From Nonomuraea sp. PA05 (GTDB lineage: Bacteria; Actinomycetota; Actinomycetes; Streptosporangiales; Streptosporangiaceae): 64,000 bases of DNA. The translations under genes and the position numbers were made by a program. Each line of letters starts with the position of its first letter. Positions within the stretch are counted from its first letter, which is position 1. The notes under the pieces were generated by a model that saw nothing but the letters and a program-made list of their open reading frames with translations, had not been told where the DNA came from and searched no databases. This document shows positions 41,740 to 49,979 of the stretch, piece after piece. The DNA lies in NCBI RefSeq assembly GCF_008086045.1, contig NZ_VSEY01000047.1, forward strand, positions 41,693 to 105,692. Direction: 5' to 3'.

Positions 41740-42757
41740 GCGACAGGGCCCCGGCGATCAGGACGGCACCGCCCGCGGCGAAAAGCGCGGCGGTGTCGAC
41801 CTGCTCCCGGATGACGGTGAAGCTGCCGGGCAGGGTGCCGAGCGCGGTGTCCAGTTCGTCGGCGTTCTCGGCGCGGTGGTAGGCGCCGCCGGTGGTCTTC
41901 GCGATCTGCTGGAGCGCGGGCTCGTCGATGACGCGGTAGCCGCGGCCCCTGTCGAAGCCGCCGCGACCGCCGAAGCCGCCGCCGCCCCAGGTGCCGAAAC
42001 CGCTGTCGACCTGGGAGCTGTCGCAGACCATCGGCGACGGGGTGGTGGTGCCGAAGCCGATGGTGAAGACGCGGACCCGGCGCAGCGCCGCCTCCTGCGC
42101 GGCGGTCTGCGGATCGACGCCCTGGGTGTTGGCGCCGTCGGTGAGCACCACGATCGCGGCGCCGGCGTAGCCCTCCCCGCCCTCGCCCGGGTCCGCTCCC
42201 GTGGGCGCGACCGAGGAGTCGGCCTGCGCGATCGCGTCGATCGAGGCGAGCATCGCCTGCCCGATCGCGGTGCCGCGGTAGGTGGTGAGGTTCTCCAGCG
42301 CCTCGATCAGCTCGTCGGTGTCGTCGGTCGGCGGCACGACCAGCCCCGCGGTGCCCGCGAACGTGACCAGCCCGATCTTCGGCCCGTTCCGCTGCGACTC
42401 GATGAACTTCGCCGCCGCCTTCCGCGCGGCGGTGAGCCGGTTGGGATCGACGTCCGTTGAGCACATGGAGCCGGAGATGTCGAGCGCGAGCAGGATCGTC
42501 GCCGACGTCTGCGGCACCGGCACCGTCGCCTGCGGCCTGGCCGCCCCCACCGCCAGCAGCGCGAGCCCCGCCACGAACAGCGCCGCCGGGATCCTCCTCG
42601 TCCAGCGGGTGCGGCCGGGCAGCGCGGTGCGTACCAGCGCGATCGACGTCACGCGTACGGCGGCCCGCCTGCGGCGGCGCAGCGCCCACCACCGGATGGC
42701 GAAGATGAGCGGGATGAGCAGCGCGGTCAGCAGCGCCCACGGCCAGGAGAACGTCAT
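41699..42757 (-). CDS. VWA-domain membrane protein (BatA/BatB-like), second copy
   Basis: 352 residues: two N-terminal membrane helices, a von Willebrand A domain with the metal-binding DISGSMCSTDV (DxSxS, about 90-100) and ATVPVP..., and a C-terminal membrane helix before ...LWWNRPRSPAR. Residues near FDRGRGYR are Gly/Arg-rich. In Bat/Moxr-type operons such proteins assemble or sense envelope complexes. It is the last gene of the operon and directly abuts the other VWA gene at 42758. Confidence 0.87.
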   Translation of the reverse strand: MTFSWPWALLTALLIPLIFAIRWWALRRRRRAAVRVTSIALVRTALPGRTRWTRRIPAALFVAGLALLAVGAARPQATVPVPQTSATILLALDISGSMCSTDVDPNRLTAARKAAAKFIESQRNGPKIGLVTFAGTAGLVVPPTDDTDELIEALENLTTYRGTAIGQAMLASIDAIAQADSSVAPTGADPGEGGEGYAGAAIVVLTDGANTQGVDPQTAAQEAALRRVRVFTIGFGTTTPSPMVCDSSQVDSGFGTWGGGGFGGRGGFDRGRGYRVIDEPALQQIAKTTGGAYHRAENADELDTALGTLPGSFTVIREQVDTAALFAAGGAVLIAGALSLSLWWNRPRSPAR

Positions 42758-43741
42758 TCAGATCACCCGTCCAGATCGGAGCACGGTGAACGCCGCTCCT
42801 GCGGTGAGCAGCGCGAGGGCGAGCCAGATCAGCCCGCCGGCGAGGGGCAGCGGCTCGTCGGAGACGGTGAGCCGCAGGTCGATCGAGTCGGCGATCCCGT
42901 CGAGCCGCGCCGCGTCGAGTGCGGGATGGTAGGCGCCGCCGGTGGTCTGCGCGATCGTGGCGAGGGCGTCCTCGTCGAGCGAGGTCTGACGGTGGAAGCC
43001 GTCCACCACCACCGTCGCGCCGGCCACCGTGCCGATCCCGACGGTGTGGATCTGCACGCCCGCCTTCTGCGCCACCTCGGCGGCCTGTACGACGTCCGCG
43101 CCGCCCTGGTTCTGCCCGTCGGAGAACATCACGATCGTCGCCGACGGCCAGTAGCCGATGTCCGGCGCGGCGCCGTCGCGGCCGATCGCCACCTGCTTGC
43201 CGGTGATCGCCGTCAGCGAGCCCAGGATGGCCGTCCCCAGCGAGGTGCTGCCGGTGATCCGCAGCCGGTCGATGGCCTTGAGCGCGATCGAGTGGTCGGC
43301 GTCCGGCCTGGCGGCGGTGAGCGCGCCCTGCTCGAACGCGATGACCCCGACGTCGACGCTGGTGGGCTGCGCCTCCACGAACGCGCGCGCCGCCCGCTGC
43401 GCCGCCGCCAGCCGCGTCGGCGCGACGTCGTCGGCGCTCATGCTGCTGGAGACGTCCATGGCGAGGATGACGGTGCCCGAGGCGCGCGGGACCGGCACCA
43501 TGGCCGTCGGCCCCGACACGGCCACCGCGAGCACCCCGACGCCGGCGACCGTCAGGCCGACGCCGAGCGACGCCCGCCGGCCACCCGTCAGGGTCACGCC
43601 CGCGGCGGCCAGCGCGGCCCGCCGCCTGCGCGCCGCCACGACGGCCGCCCACGCCAGCGCCACCGTGACCAGCAGTCCGACGACCAGCAGCAGCGGGGAG
43701 GACAGGGTCACGAGGCTCCCCTCATCGAGCCCGTCGGTCAT
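42758..43741 (-). CDS. VWA-domain membrane protein (BatA/BatB-like), first copy
   Basis: 327 residues: two N-terminal membrane segments, a VWA domain with MDVSSSMSADDV (DxSxS), and a C-terminal helix (about 300-322, PLAGGLIWLALALLTAGAAFTVL). The two VWA proteins share the layout of paired BatA/BatB proteins. The ATG overlaps the stop of the DUF58 gene by four bases (ATGA), indicating coupling. Confidence 0.87.
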   Translation of the reverse strand: MTDGLDEGSLVTLSSPLLLVVGLLVTVALAWAAVVAARRRRAALAAAGVTLTGGRRASLGVGLTVAGVGVLAVAVSGPTAMVPVPRASGTVILAMDVSSSMSADDVAPTRLAAAQRAARAFVEAQPTSVDVGVIAFEQGALTAARPDADHSIALKAIDRLRITGSTSLGTAILGSLTAITGKQVAIGRDGAAPDIGYWPSATIVMFSDGQNQGGADVVQAAEVAQKAGVQIHTVGIGTVAGATVVVDGFHRQTSLDEDALATIAQTTGGAYHPALDAARLDGIADSIDLRLTVSDEPLPLAGGLIWLALALLTAGAAFTVLRSGRVI

Positions 43742-44622
43742 GGCGACCGATCCCTGGTCCTGGAGACGACCTCGACGAGCGCCTCGGCCAGGTCGCGGTC
43801 GGTGTCCACGCGGTGGACGGGCACCCCGGCCCTGCGCATGCCCGCCGTCAGCTTGGCGTCGCGGGCGTCCACGGCCTCGCGGAAACGGACCCGGAGCAGG
43901 GGGTCGGCGGAGTCCACGACGAGTTGCTCGCCGGTCTCGGCGTCCTCGACCACGATCAGCCCCGCCTCGGGCAGCACGTCGTCGGCGGTGTCCACGATTC
44001 GCAGGGCGACCACCTCGTGCCGCCTGGCCAGGCGGCGCAGCGAGCGTTCCCAGTCACCCTCGCCGATGAAGTCCGACAGCACCACGACGAGCGCCCGGCG
44101 GCGCGCGAGCCGCCCGGCCGCCTCCAGCATCTCCGCCAGGTCGGTCGTGGCGCCGCCGCTCGCCCGCGCCGTGCGTTCCAGCTCGGCGCCGATCCGCAGC
44201 GCGTGCCGCCGCGAGGTGCCGGGCGGCACGACCCGCACCATCCCGGTGTCGTACAGCAGCGCCCCCACCCGGTTCCCGCCGCGCCCGAACAGCCGGGCCA
44301 GGATCAGCGCCAGCTCGGCGAGCACGTCGTGCTTGCCGCGCCCCGGCCGCCCGGCCGCCATCGACGCCGACCGGTCCAGCACCAGCCACACCGTCAGCTC
44401 GCGGTCCTCGGTGAACACCCGCACGTGCGGCTCGTCCAGCCGGGCCGTGACGTTCCAGTCGATGTGCCTGGCGTCGTCGCCGCCGGTGTAGGGGCGCAGC
44501 CCGGTGAAGTCGATCCCGGCGCCTCGGTACGTCGTGCGGTGGTCGCCCTGAAGCCGGCCGTCGAGCCGGCGGACGACCTTCCACTCCAGGCGGAGCAGCA
44601 GTTTCTCGGGGGCGGTGACCAT
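43738..44622 (-). CDS. DUF58-family protein
   Basis: 294 residues with the DUF58 core: GLRPYTGGDDARHIDWNVTARLDEPHVRVF, followed by a VWA-like region (LVLDRSASMAAGR) and a C-terminal alpha/beta region. DUF58 proteins accompany MoxR ATPases and VWA proteins; the biochemical role is not settled. It is seven bases downstream of the MoxR gene and overlaps the next VWA gene by four bases. Confidence 0.9.
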   Translation of the reverse strand: MVTAPEKLLLRLEWKVVRRLDGRLQGDHRTTYRGAGIDFTGLRPYTGGDDARHIDWNVTARLDEPHVRVFTEDRELTVWLVLDRSASMAAGRPGRGKHDVLAELALILARLFGRGGNRVGALLYDTGMVRVVPPGTSRRHALRIGAELERTARASGGATTDLAEMLEAAGRLARRRALVVVLSDFIGEGDWERSLRRLARRHEVVALRIVDTADDVLPEAGLIVVEDAETGEQLVVDSADPLLRVRFREAVDARDAKLTAGMRRAGVPVHRVDTDRDLAEALVEVVSRTRDRSP

Positions 44623-44629
44623 GGCGGGC

Positions 44630-45619
<990 letters not shown>

Positions 45620-45659
45620 ACCGTTCCTTCGCTCAAGACTGCGGCTGTCGAGTTCCTCG

Positions 45660-46499
45660 TCATATGCGCCCCGTCTGCTCGCCGTCGCCTTCGTCCCCCA
45701 GCGCCACGCCGATCGGCACCGCGAACGCGATCCCGGCGAACGCCTCGTCCCCGCCCGGGTCCGCGATCGAGACGACGATGCCGATGACCAGGCCGCGAGC
45801 GTCCAGCAGGGGGCCGCCGGAGCTGCCCGGGTTCACGGAGGCGTCGAACTGGATGAGCCCGCTCAGATCGCCCTTCTCGGCCGACCGGTTCAGCCCCGAC
45901 ACCACGCCCGTGGAGACGCTGTACGCCAGCCCCAGCGGGTTGCCGATCGCCACCACGGGCGCCCCGACGGACACGCCGCCGCCGAGCGTCGCCGGCACGA
46001 CGATCTCCGGCAGCTTCGCCGGTTTGAGCGTCGCCACGTCCCGCTTCGGGTTCGCCGACGTGACGACGGCCTTCGCCTTCGTGCCGTCGGCGAAGGTCAG
46101 GTTGACGTCCTTGGCGCCCTTGACGACGTGGTGCGCCGTCAGGATCGTCCCGTCGTCGGCCGCGATCACCCCGGTGCCGAGCGACTTCCCGGCCTGGATG
46201 ACCACCACCGACGGGCCGACCCTCTTGTACACGTCCGGCACCGTGAGCGACGCGCTGGGCGTCGGCGTCGGGCTCGGCTTCGGCGCCGCCTCACCGCCGC
46301 CGGTGGCGCTGCCCAGCCAGTACGCCAGCACGGCCACGACGACGAGCGCCCCGGCACCGGCACCGGCCCACCGGCGAGCTTTTCCGGCCCCGGCCTGGTG
46401 AGCCTCGGCCTGGTGAGCCCCGGCCTGGTGAGCCCCGGCTTGGTGAGCCTCGGCCTGTTGAGCCTCGGCCGCACCCGCCTGCTGCGGCACGTGCTCCAT
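45660..46499 (-). CDS. Membrane-anchored trypsin-like (DegP/HtrA-type) protease with AHQAG repeats
   Basis: 279 residues. The cytosolic N-terminus contains five-residue repeats of the form [E/G]AHQA (about 12-36), then one membrane helix (GALVVVAVLAYWLGSAT), a Pro/Thr-rich linker, and an external S1-type protease: ILTAHHVV (His), NPKRDVATLK (Asp) and NPGSSGGPLLDARG (Ser). There is no PDZ domain, unlike full HtrA. It may release or process membrane substrates for the MoxR/VWA operon it precedes. The repeat DNA is listed separately. Confidence 0.88.
   Translation of the reverse strand: MEHVPQQAGAAEAQQAEAHQAGAHQAGAHQAEAHQAGAGKARRWAGAGAGALVVVAVLAYWLGSATGGGEAAPKPSPTPTPSASLTVPDVYKRVGPSVVVIQAGKSLGTGVIAADDGTILTAHHVVKGAKDVNLTFADGTKAKAVVTSANPKRDVATLKPAKLPEIVVPATLGGGVSVGAPVVAIGNPLGLAYSVSTGVVSGLNRSAEKGDLSGLIQFDASVNPGSSGGPLLDARGLVIGIVVSIADPGGDEAFAGIAFAVPIGVALGDEGDGEQTGRI
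46391..46465. repeat. Five 15-bp tandem units inside the protease gene
   Basis: Consecutive units at 46391, 46406, 46421, 46436 and 46451 follow CGGCCTGGTGAGCCC with one to three changes each. On the minus strand they encode the [E/G]AHQA pentapeptide repeats of the protease N-terminus. The 15-bp unit keeps the reading frame, so copy number could vary between strains without disrupting the gene. Confidence 0.85.
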
Positions 46500-46573
46500 C
46501 GCTCCATAGTCGTAAATCTCTGCTCAAAGTGCCACAAACTCCACCTGAGAACTCCATGAGAACCGGTCGAGCG

Positions 46574-47359
46574 TCAGCCGTCCTTCAGCTCCGCGAGCAG
46601 ATCCTGCGAGTACGCGATGCGCCCCGTCAGCTCAGCGGCCGGCCGCCGGCACAGGGCCAGAGCGGCGTCGGCCATCACCGCCGGCGGCTCGTTGTCGGGG
46701 GCGTCCTCGGTCGTGAGGTGATGGAAGAGGGTGCCGGGGGTGGGCACGACCTGGTTCGGGGAGAGCGCGTTCACCGCGATGTTGTCGGCGTACAGCTCGG
46801 CGGCCAGGCCGGTGGTGAAGCGTTCGAGGGCCGCCTTGCACATGCCGTACACCGTCAGGCCGATCCCGGCGTACGCGCCGGGCGGGAAGGCCGGGTGGCG
46901 GGCGGCGATCGAGGAGATGTTGAGTATCCAGCCCGCGCCCCGCTCCCGCATCCCGGGGATGACCAGCTGGGCGAGGTGGAAGGGCGCGTTCACCTGCACC
47001 TCGAACATCAGCTGGTAGCGGCGGTCGGTGAAGTCGCCGACCTGCGCGAAGTAGGTGACGGCGGCGTTGTTGACCAGGATGTCGACGGGGCCGTACCGCT
47101 CCTCGGCGGCCTGGATCAACGCCAGCCTGTCCTGCTCGCGCGACAGGTCGGTGGCCTGGGCGAAGGCGGTGCCGCCCGCCGCCTCGATCTCCGCGACCGT
47201 GTCGCCGAGCGTGCCTTCGAGCCGGCTCTGCGCCGCCTCGACGGTACGGGCGGCGGCGACGACCTTCGCGCCCTCGGCGGCCAGCCGTACGGCTATGGCG
47301 GCGCCGATGCCTCTGCTCGCTCCGGTGACGACCGCGACCTTGCCCTTCAGTGCGCCCAT
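46574..47359 (-). CDS. Short-chain dehydrogenase/reductase (SDR)
   Basis: 261 residues, classical SDR: cofactor motif VVTGASRGIGAAIAVRLA (TGxxxGxG), NNAAVTYF, and the catalytic YGMCKAALERF (Tyr-x3-Lys), with Ser in ILNISS. It would oxidise or reduce a small alcohol or carbonyl with NAD(P)H in the cytoplasm; the substrate is unknown. GAGGG lies eight bases before the ATG. It appears to be an independent transcription unit. Confidence 0.9.
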   Translation of the reverse strand: MGALKGKVAVVTGASRGIGAAIAVRLAAEGAKVVAAARTVEAAQSRLEGTLGDTVAEIEAAGGTAFAQATDLSREQDRLALIQAAEERYGPVDILVNNAAVTYFAQVGDFTDRRYQLMFEVQVNAPFHLAQLVIPGMRERGAGWILNISSIAARHPAFPPGAYAGIGLTVYGMCKAALERFTTGLAAELYADNIAVNALSPNQVVPTPGTLFHHLTTEDAPDNEPPAVMADAALALCRRPAAELTGRIAYSQDLLAELKDG

Positions 47360-47457
47360 GGCTGCCCTCTCGCCGTCTCGGGGATTGCTCCTTGTGGCGA
47401 TACTAGAACGATATTCGGCGAGTGGCGGGGCGCTTCTTCGTGGCAGGATTCGTCCTC

Positions 47458-47730
47458 ATGGGTGCCAAGATCGTGGCGTTCGTCGCTCTGGTTCTGATCG
47501 GCGCCGGCGTTCTGACCGGTTTCCTTCCTCTCACGGCGGGCGGGCACGCGTGCGGGTCGGCGTTCGTCGAGGTCATGCCCGACGAGAGCCTCGGGCTCCT
47601 GTCCATCGACGAATGCGGGGACGTGCGGAGTCTCGTACGGATTCCGGCGATCGTGCTCATGGCGGCCGGGGGCGCCACGCTGGGCGGCGCGGTGCTGATG
47701 CGCTGGCGTATCAGCCTGGCGAGAGGCTGA
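47458..47730 (+). CDS. Small two-helix membrane protein
   Basis: 90 residues with two membrane helices (IVAFVALVLIGAGVLTGFLPLTAGG and IPAIVLMAAGGATLGGAVLM) flanking an outer loop containing the two cysteines of GGHACGS and DECGDV. A longer GTG start (47422) would add 12 residues. No family is recognised. It ends 43 bp before the convergent ThiF-type gene. Confidence 0.6.
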   Translation: MGAKIVAFVALVLIGAGVLTGFLPLTAGGHACGSAFVEVMPDESLGLLSIDECGDVRSLVRIPAIVLMAAGGATLGGAVLMRWRISLARG

Positions 47731-47773
47731 CACGCCGGCCCGCCGCACACGACCAGGCCCGCGCGCCAGTCCG

Positions 47774-48904
47774 TCACTGGGGACCGAACCCGCGCGCGCC
47801 GCACGTCGGGCAGCCAGTCCGCTGGGGCACGGCTCTGGAGCGGATCTCCAGCGGCCAGAAGTCCACCTCGCTCCACCGGCCCCCCAGCGCCGCCGGCAAC
47901 CCCGCCAGGATGCGGATCGCCTCCCACGCCAGGATGTTCCCGACGAGACCCGACAGCGCCCCCATCGCGCCCGCCTTGTCCCGCTTGCCGACAAGGGTCT
48001 CCATGCCGTCCCGCCCGTGGTCGGCGAACGTCTCGGCGCGTACGCAGGACCAGCAGGCGGTACGGCCGGGGATGATCGAGGTGCCCAGCACGCCGATGTG
48101 GTAGGCGTAGCCCGTGCCCATGATGTGCGGGATGTCCGGCCAGCAGGCCTCGCTGACCCAGCCCGCCACGTCGTTGGGGGTGGGCAGGTCGGCCGCGTTG
48201 ATGACGATGTCGGCGCCCTTGACGACGCCGGCGAGGTCGGCGGCGCCGCCGATGCGCAACTCCACGGCCTCGACCTCGATGAACGGGTTGACCTCGCGCA
48301 GCCGGGCGGCGGCCGCGCCCGCCTTGGGCGCGCCCACGTCGTCCATCCTGAACAGCACCTGGCGGGGCAGGTTCGAGACCTCGACCCGGTCGAAGTCGCA
48401 GACGCGGATGCGGCCGACGCCCGCGCCGGCCAGGGCGAGCGCCACCCAGCCGCCCAGGCCGCCGACGCCGCAGACGACGGCGGTCGCCTCGCCGAGGCGG
48501 CGCTGGAGGGCGGCGCCGCTCGTCTCGCGGGACCAGCCCACGTCGCAGAAGTCCTGGAAGAGCCGTAGCTGGCGGTCGTAGAATTCGGCGCGCGCCGCAC
48601 CTAAAAGGCGAAATTCCCGCTCCGGGGCGGCGACGCCGCTCAACAGCCGCTCATGCTCCAGTATTCGCACCACTTCGGCCACCCGGCGGCCCGCGTCGGC
48701 GGCGCCCGCGCAGGCGAGCGCGCCGATCTCGTCGATGGTGCGGGTGCCGTCGAGAAGGACCACCACGTCTTTCACGAATTCGTCGCAGGCGAATCTCTTC
48801 ACGGTCCGGTCGGCCAGGCACAGGAACAGCAGCGTGCCGCCGTCCGCCTGCACGATGACGCTGTCACGCAGGCGTGGGCGCGATGCGGTGTCGGCCACGG
48901 ACAT
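47774..48904 (-). CDS. ThiF/MccB-like adenylyltransferase with N-terminal leader-binding-like (RRE) domain
   Basis: 376 residues. Residues ~10-95 (PRLRDSVIVQADGGTLLFLC..., KRFACDEFVKDVVVLLDGTRTIDEIG, HERLLSG) resemble PqqD-type RRE domains that bind precursor leaders. The rest is an E1-like adenylyltransferase: GVGGLGG (146-152), DFDRVEVSNLPRQVLF (the ATP site) and two Zn-binding pairs (CWSC about 275, CPTC 365-368). This domain order matches MccB, which activates and adenylates the C-terminal Asn of microcin C precursors. AGGAGG precedes the ATG directly. It is the second gene after a 28-residue peptide ending in Asn. The alternative is a sulfur-carrier or general RiPP E1 enzyme. Confidence 0.88.
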   Translation of the reverse strand: MSVADTASRPRLRDSVIVQADGGTLLFLCLADRTVKRFACDEFVKDVVVLLDGTRTIDEIGALACAGAADAGRRVAEVVRILEHERLLSGVAAPEREFRLLGAARAEFYDRQLRLFQDFCDVGWSRETSGAALQRRLGEATAVVCGVGGLGGWVALALAGAGVGRIRVCDFDRVEVSNLPRQVLFRMDDVGAPKAGAAAARLREVNPFIEVEAVELRIGGAADLAGVVKGADIVINAADLPTPNDVAGWVSEACWPDIPHIMGTGYAYHIGVLGTSIIPGRTACWSCVRAETFADHGRDGMETLVGKRDKAGAMGALSGLVGNILAWEAIRILAGLPAALGGRWSEVDFWPLEIRSRAVPQRTGCPTCGARGFGPQ

Positions 48905-48917
48905 GCCTCCTACCCGG

Positions 48918-48950
48918 CTGTGGGTGAAGCCGGCAATGCTTCACCCACAG
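48918..48950. promoter_or_regulatory. 13-bp perfect stem-loop between the short peptide gene and the ThiF-like gene
   Basis: CTGTGGGTGAAGC and GCTTCACCCACAG flank a 7-base loop (48931-48937). On the minus strand it lies 22 bases after the peptide stop and 14 bases before the ThiF-like ATG, within the presumed mRNA. No T-run follows, so it may be an attenuator, a stability element or a partial terminator. In microcin C operons a terminator between mccA and mccB sets a large excess of precursor RNA, which this arrangement matches. Confidence 0.7.
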
Positions 48951-48971
48951 GACGCTACCCGAGCCGGCGTT

Positions 48972-49058
48972 TCAGTTTCCGTGCGAGTTCGACGCGGTCA
49001 CGGCACCGACGCGCAGCGGAACTTCTTCGACCTTCACCATCGCGGGTCGTCGCTCCAT
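48972..49058 (-). CDS. 28-residue candidate microcin C-like precursor ending in Asn
   Basis: Too short for routine gene calling. The ATG at 49056-49058 follows AGCAGGAG by 12 bases (weak spacing), and a second ATG at 49040 (residue 7) is possible. The peptide begins MERRPAMVKVEEVPL and ends AVTASNSHGN, so the final residue is Asn, the residue that MccB-type enzymes modify in microcin C. There are no cysteines. The rest is charged with small residues towards the C-terminus, as for a leader plus short core. It is followed by a 13-bp stem-loop and then the RRE-ThiF gene on the same strand. Confidence 0.65.
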   Translation of the reverse strand: MERRPAMVKVEEVPLRVGAVTASNSHGN

Positions 49059-49144
49059 CGCTTCCCTTTCTCCTGCTGATATCGTCCCGCCGCACATCAT
49101 GCCGAGTTCGGGGTTGTTCGACATAGAGTCTTACTGAGCATTTT

Positions 49145-49909
49145 TCATCGGGAAAACTCGTTGAGTTCGCGCACCCCCGCGTCGAGCTCCTCGGCCACCC
49201 CGCACCGCAGCAGCCGCCCGTACAGGCCCTCGCCCGTGTGACCCAGGCGGCGGATCCGGGCGGCCCGCTCGGCCATTTGCACCTGCACGTTCCTGACGAG
49301 CGTCTCCGGACGGCCCCGCCACCCGTACGCGTCCAGGAACCGGCGCAGCCTGGCGGGCCGGGTCTCGAACGCGGTGAACCCCTTCAAGGCGTCCACGTGA
49401 CGGGCGTGCAGCGGCACCCAGCAGTGCGCCACCAGCGCCACCTCGGCGTCGACCGTGGTCGGCCCGGCGAAGTCCCAGTCGAAGAAGCCGGTCAGCCGCC
49501 CGCCCCGATGGGCGGCGTTGAACGGGCCCGCGTCGTTGTGGCCGATGACCAGGCCCGGCGACCAGCGCGCGCCCGAGCGCCAGCGCGCGTCAGGAGGCGG
49601 CACGAAGCCGGCCACGGCCCGGTGGTAGGCGCGCAGCCAGTGCGCGACCTGGACCAGCGTGTCCTCGCTCCGGGTCCACGAGGGCCACACCTGCGCGTCG
49701 CCCGTGGTGTCGCCCTCCAGGTACGTGAGCACCTCGTGCCCGTCGTCGGCCCCGCCCAGCACGCGGGGCGCTCCGGCGAACCCCTCGCGCTCCAGGTGGC
49801 GCAGCAAGGCGTGGACCGAGGCCGTCCACTCCCGCACCGGCCGCCGGACGGTGGCGCCGACGCGGACCGCGCCCGCGTCGTTCCCCCCGCCGAGCCGCTC
49901 CCCGGTCAT
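49145..49909 (-). CDS. APH-type phosphotransferase family protein
   Basis: 254 residues with the kinase-like core: VIGHNDAGPFNAAHRGG (catalytic loop, His-Asn-Asp variant of HxD) and GFFDWDFAGPTTVDAEVAL (metal-binding Asp). The ATG at 49909 was preferred to an upstream start at 50017 that would overlap the operator at 49958-49979. It lies 86 bp upstream of the short Asn-ending peptide gene on the same strand, so it may be in the same transcript. It could be an unrelated kinase, or a protection or tailoring function for that locus; nothing in the sequence decides this. Confidence 0.8.
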   Translation of the reverse strand: MTGERLGGGNDAGAVRVGATVRRPVREWTASVHALLRHLEREGFAGAPRVLGGADDGHEVLTYLEGDTTGDAQVWPSWTRSEDTLVQVAHWLRAYHRAVAGFVPPPDARWRSGARWSPGLVIGHNDAGPFNAAHRGGRLTGFFDWDFAGPTTVDAEVALVAHCWVPLHARHVDALKGFTAFETRPARLRRFLDAYGWRGRPETLVRNVQVQMAERAARIRRLGHTGEGLYGRLLRCGVAEELDAGVRELNEFSR

Positions 49910-49957
49910 GAGGGCATGGTGCCTGGCGACCGCACCCCCATCAAGGTCAGGACATAG

Positions 49958-49979
49958 TTTCTTACCATGTGGTAGAAAA
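49958..49979. promoter_or_regulatory. ACCATGTGGT operator, copy A (GH20 gene)
   Basis: The core ACCATGTGGT (49964-49973) matches the perfect palindrome ACCACGTGGT of copy B in nine of ten positions. The core ends five bases before the ATG of the GH20 gene, and the 22-bp window reaches it. It is one of three copies in this window, each next to a glycoside-utilisation gene or its importer. Confidence 0.7.

Noticed and set aside
46391..46465. CRISPR array
   Set aside because: The 15-bp units are contiguous, without unique spacers, and encode protein repeats.
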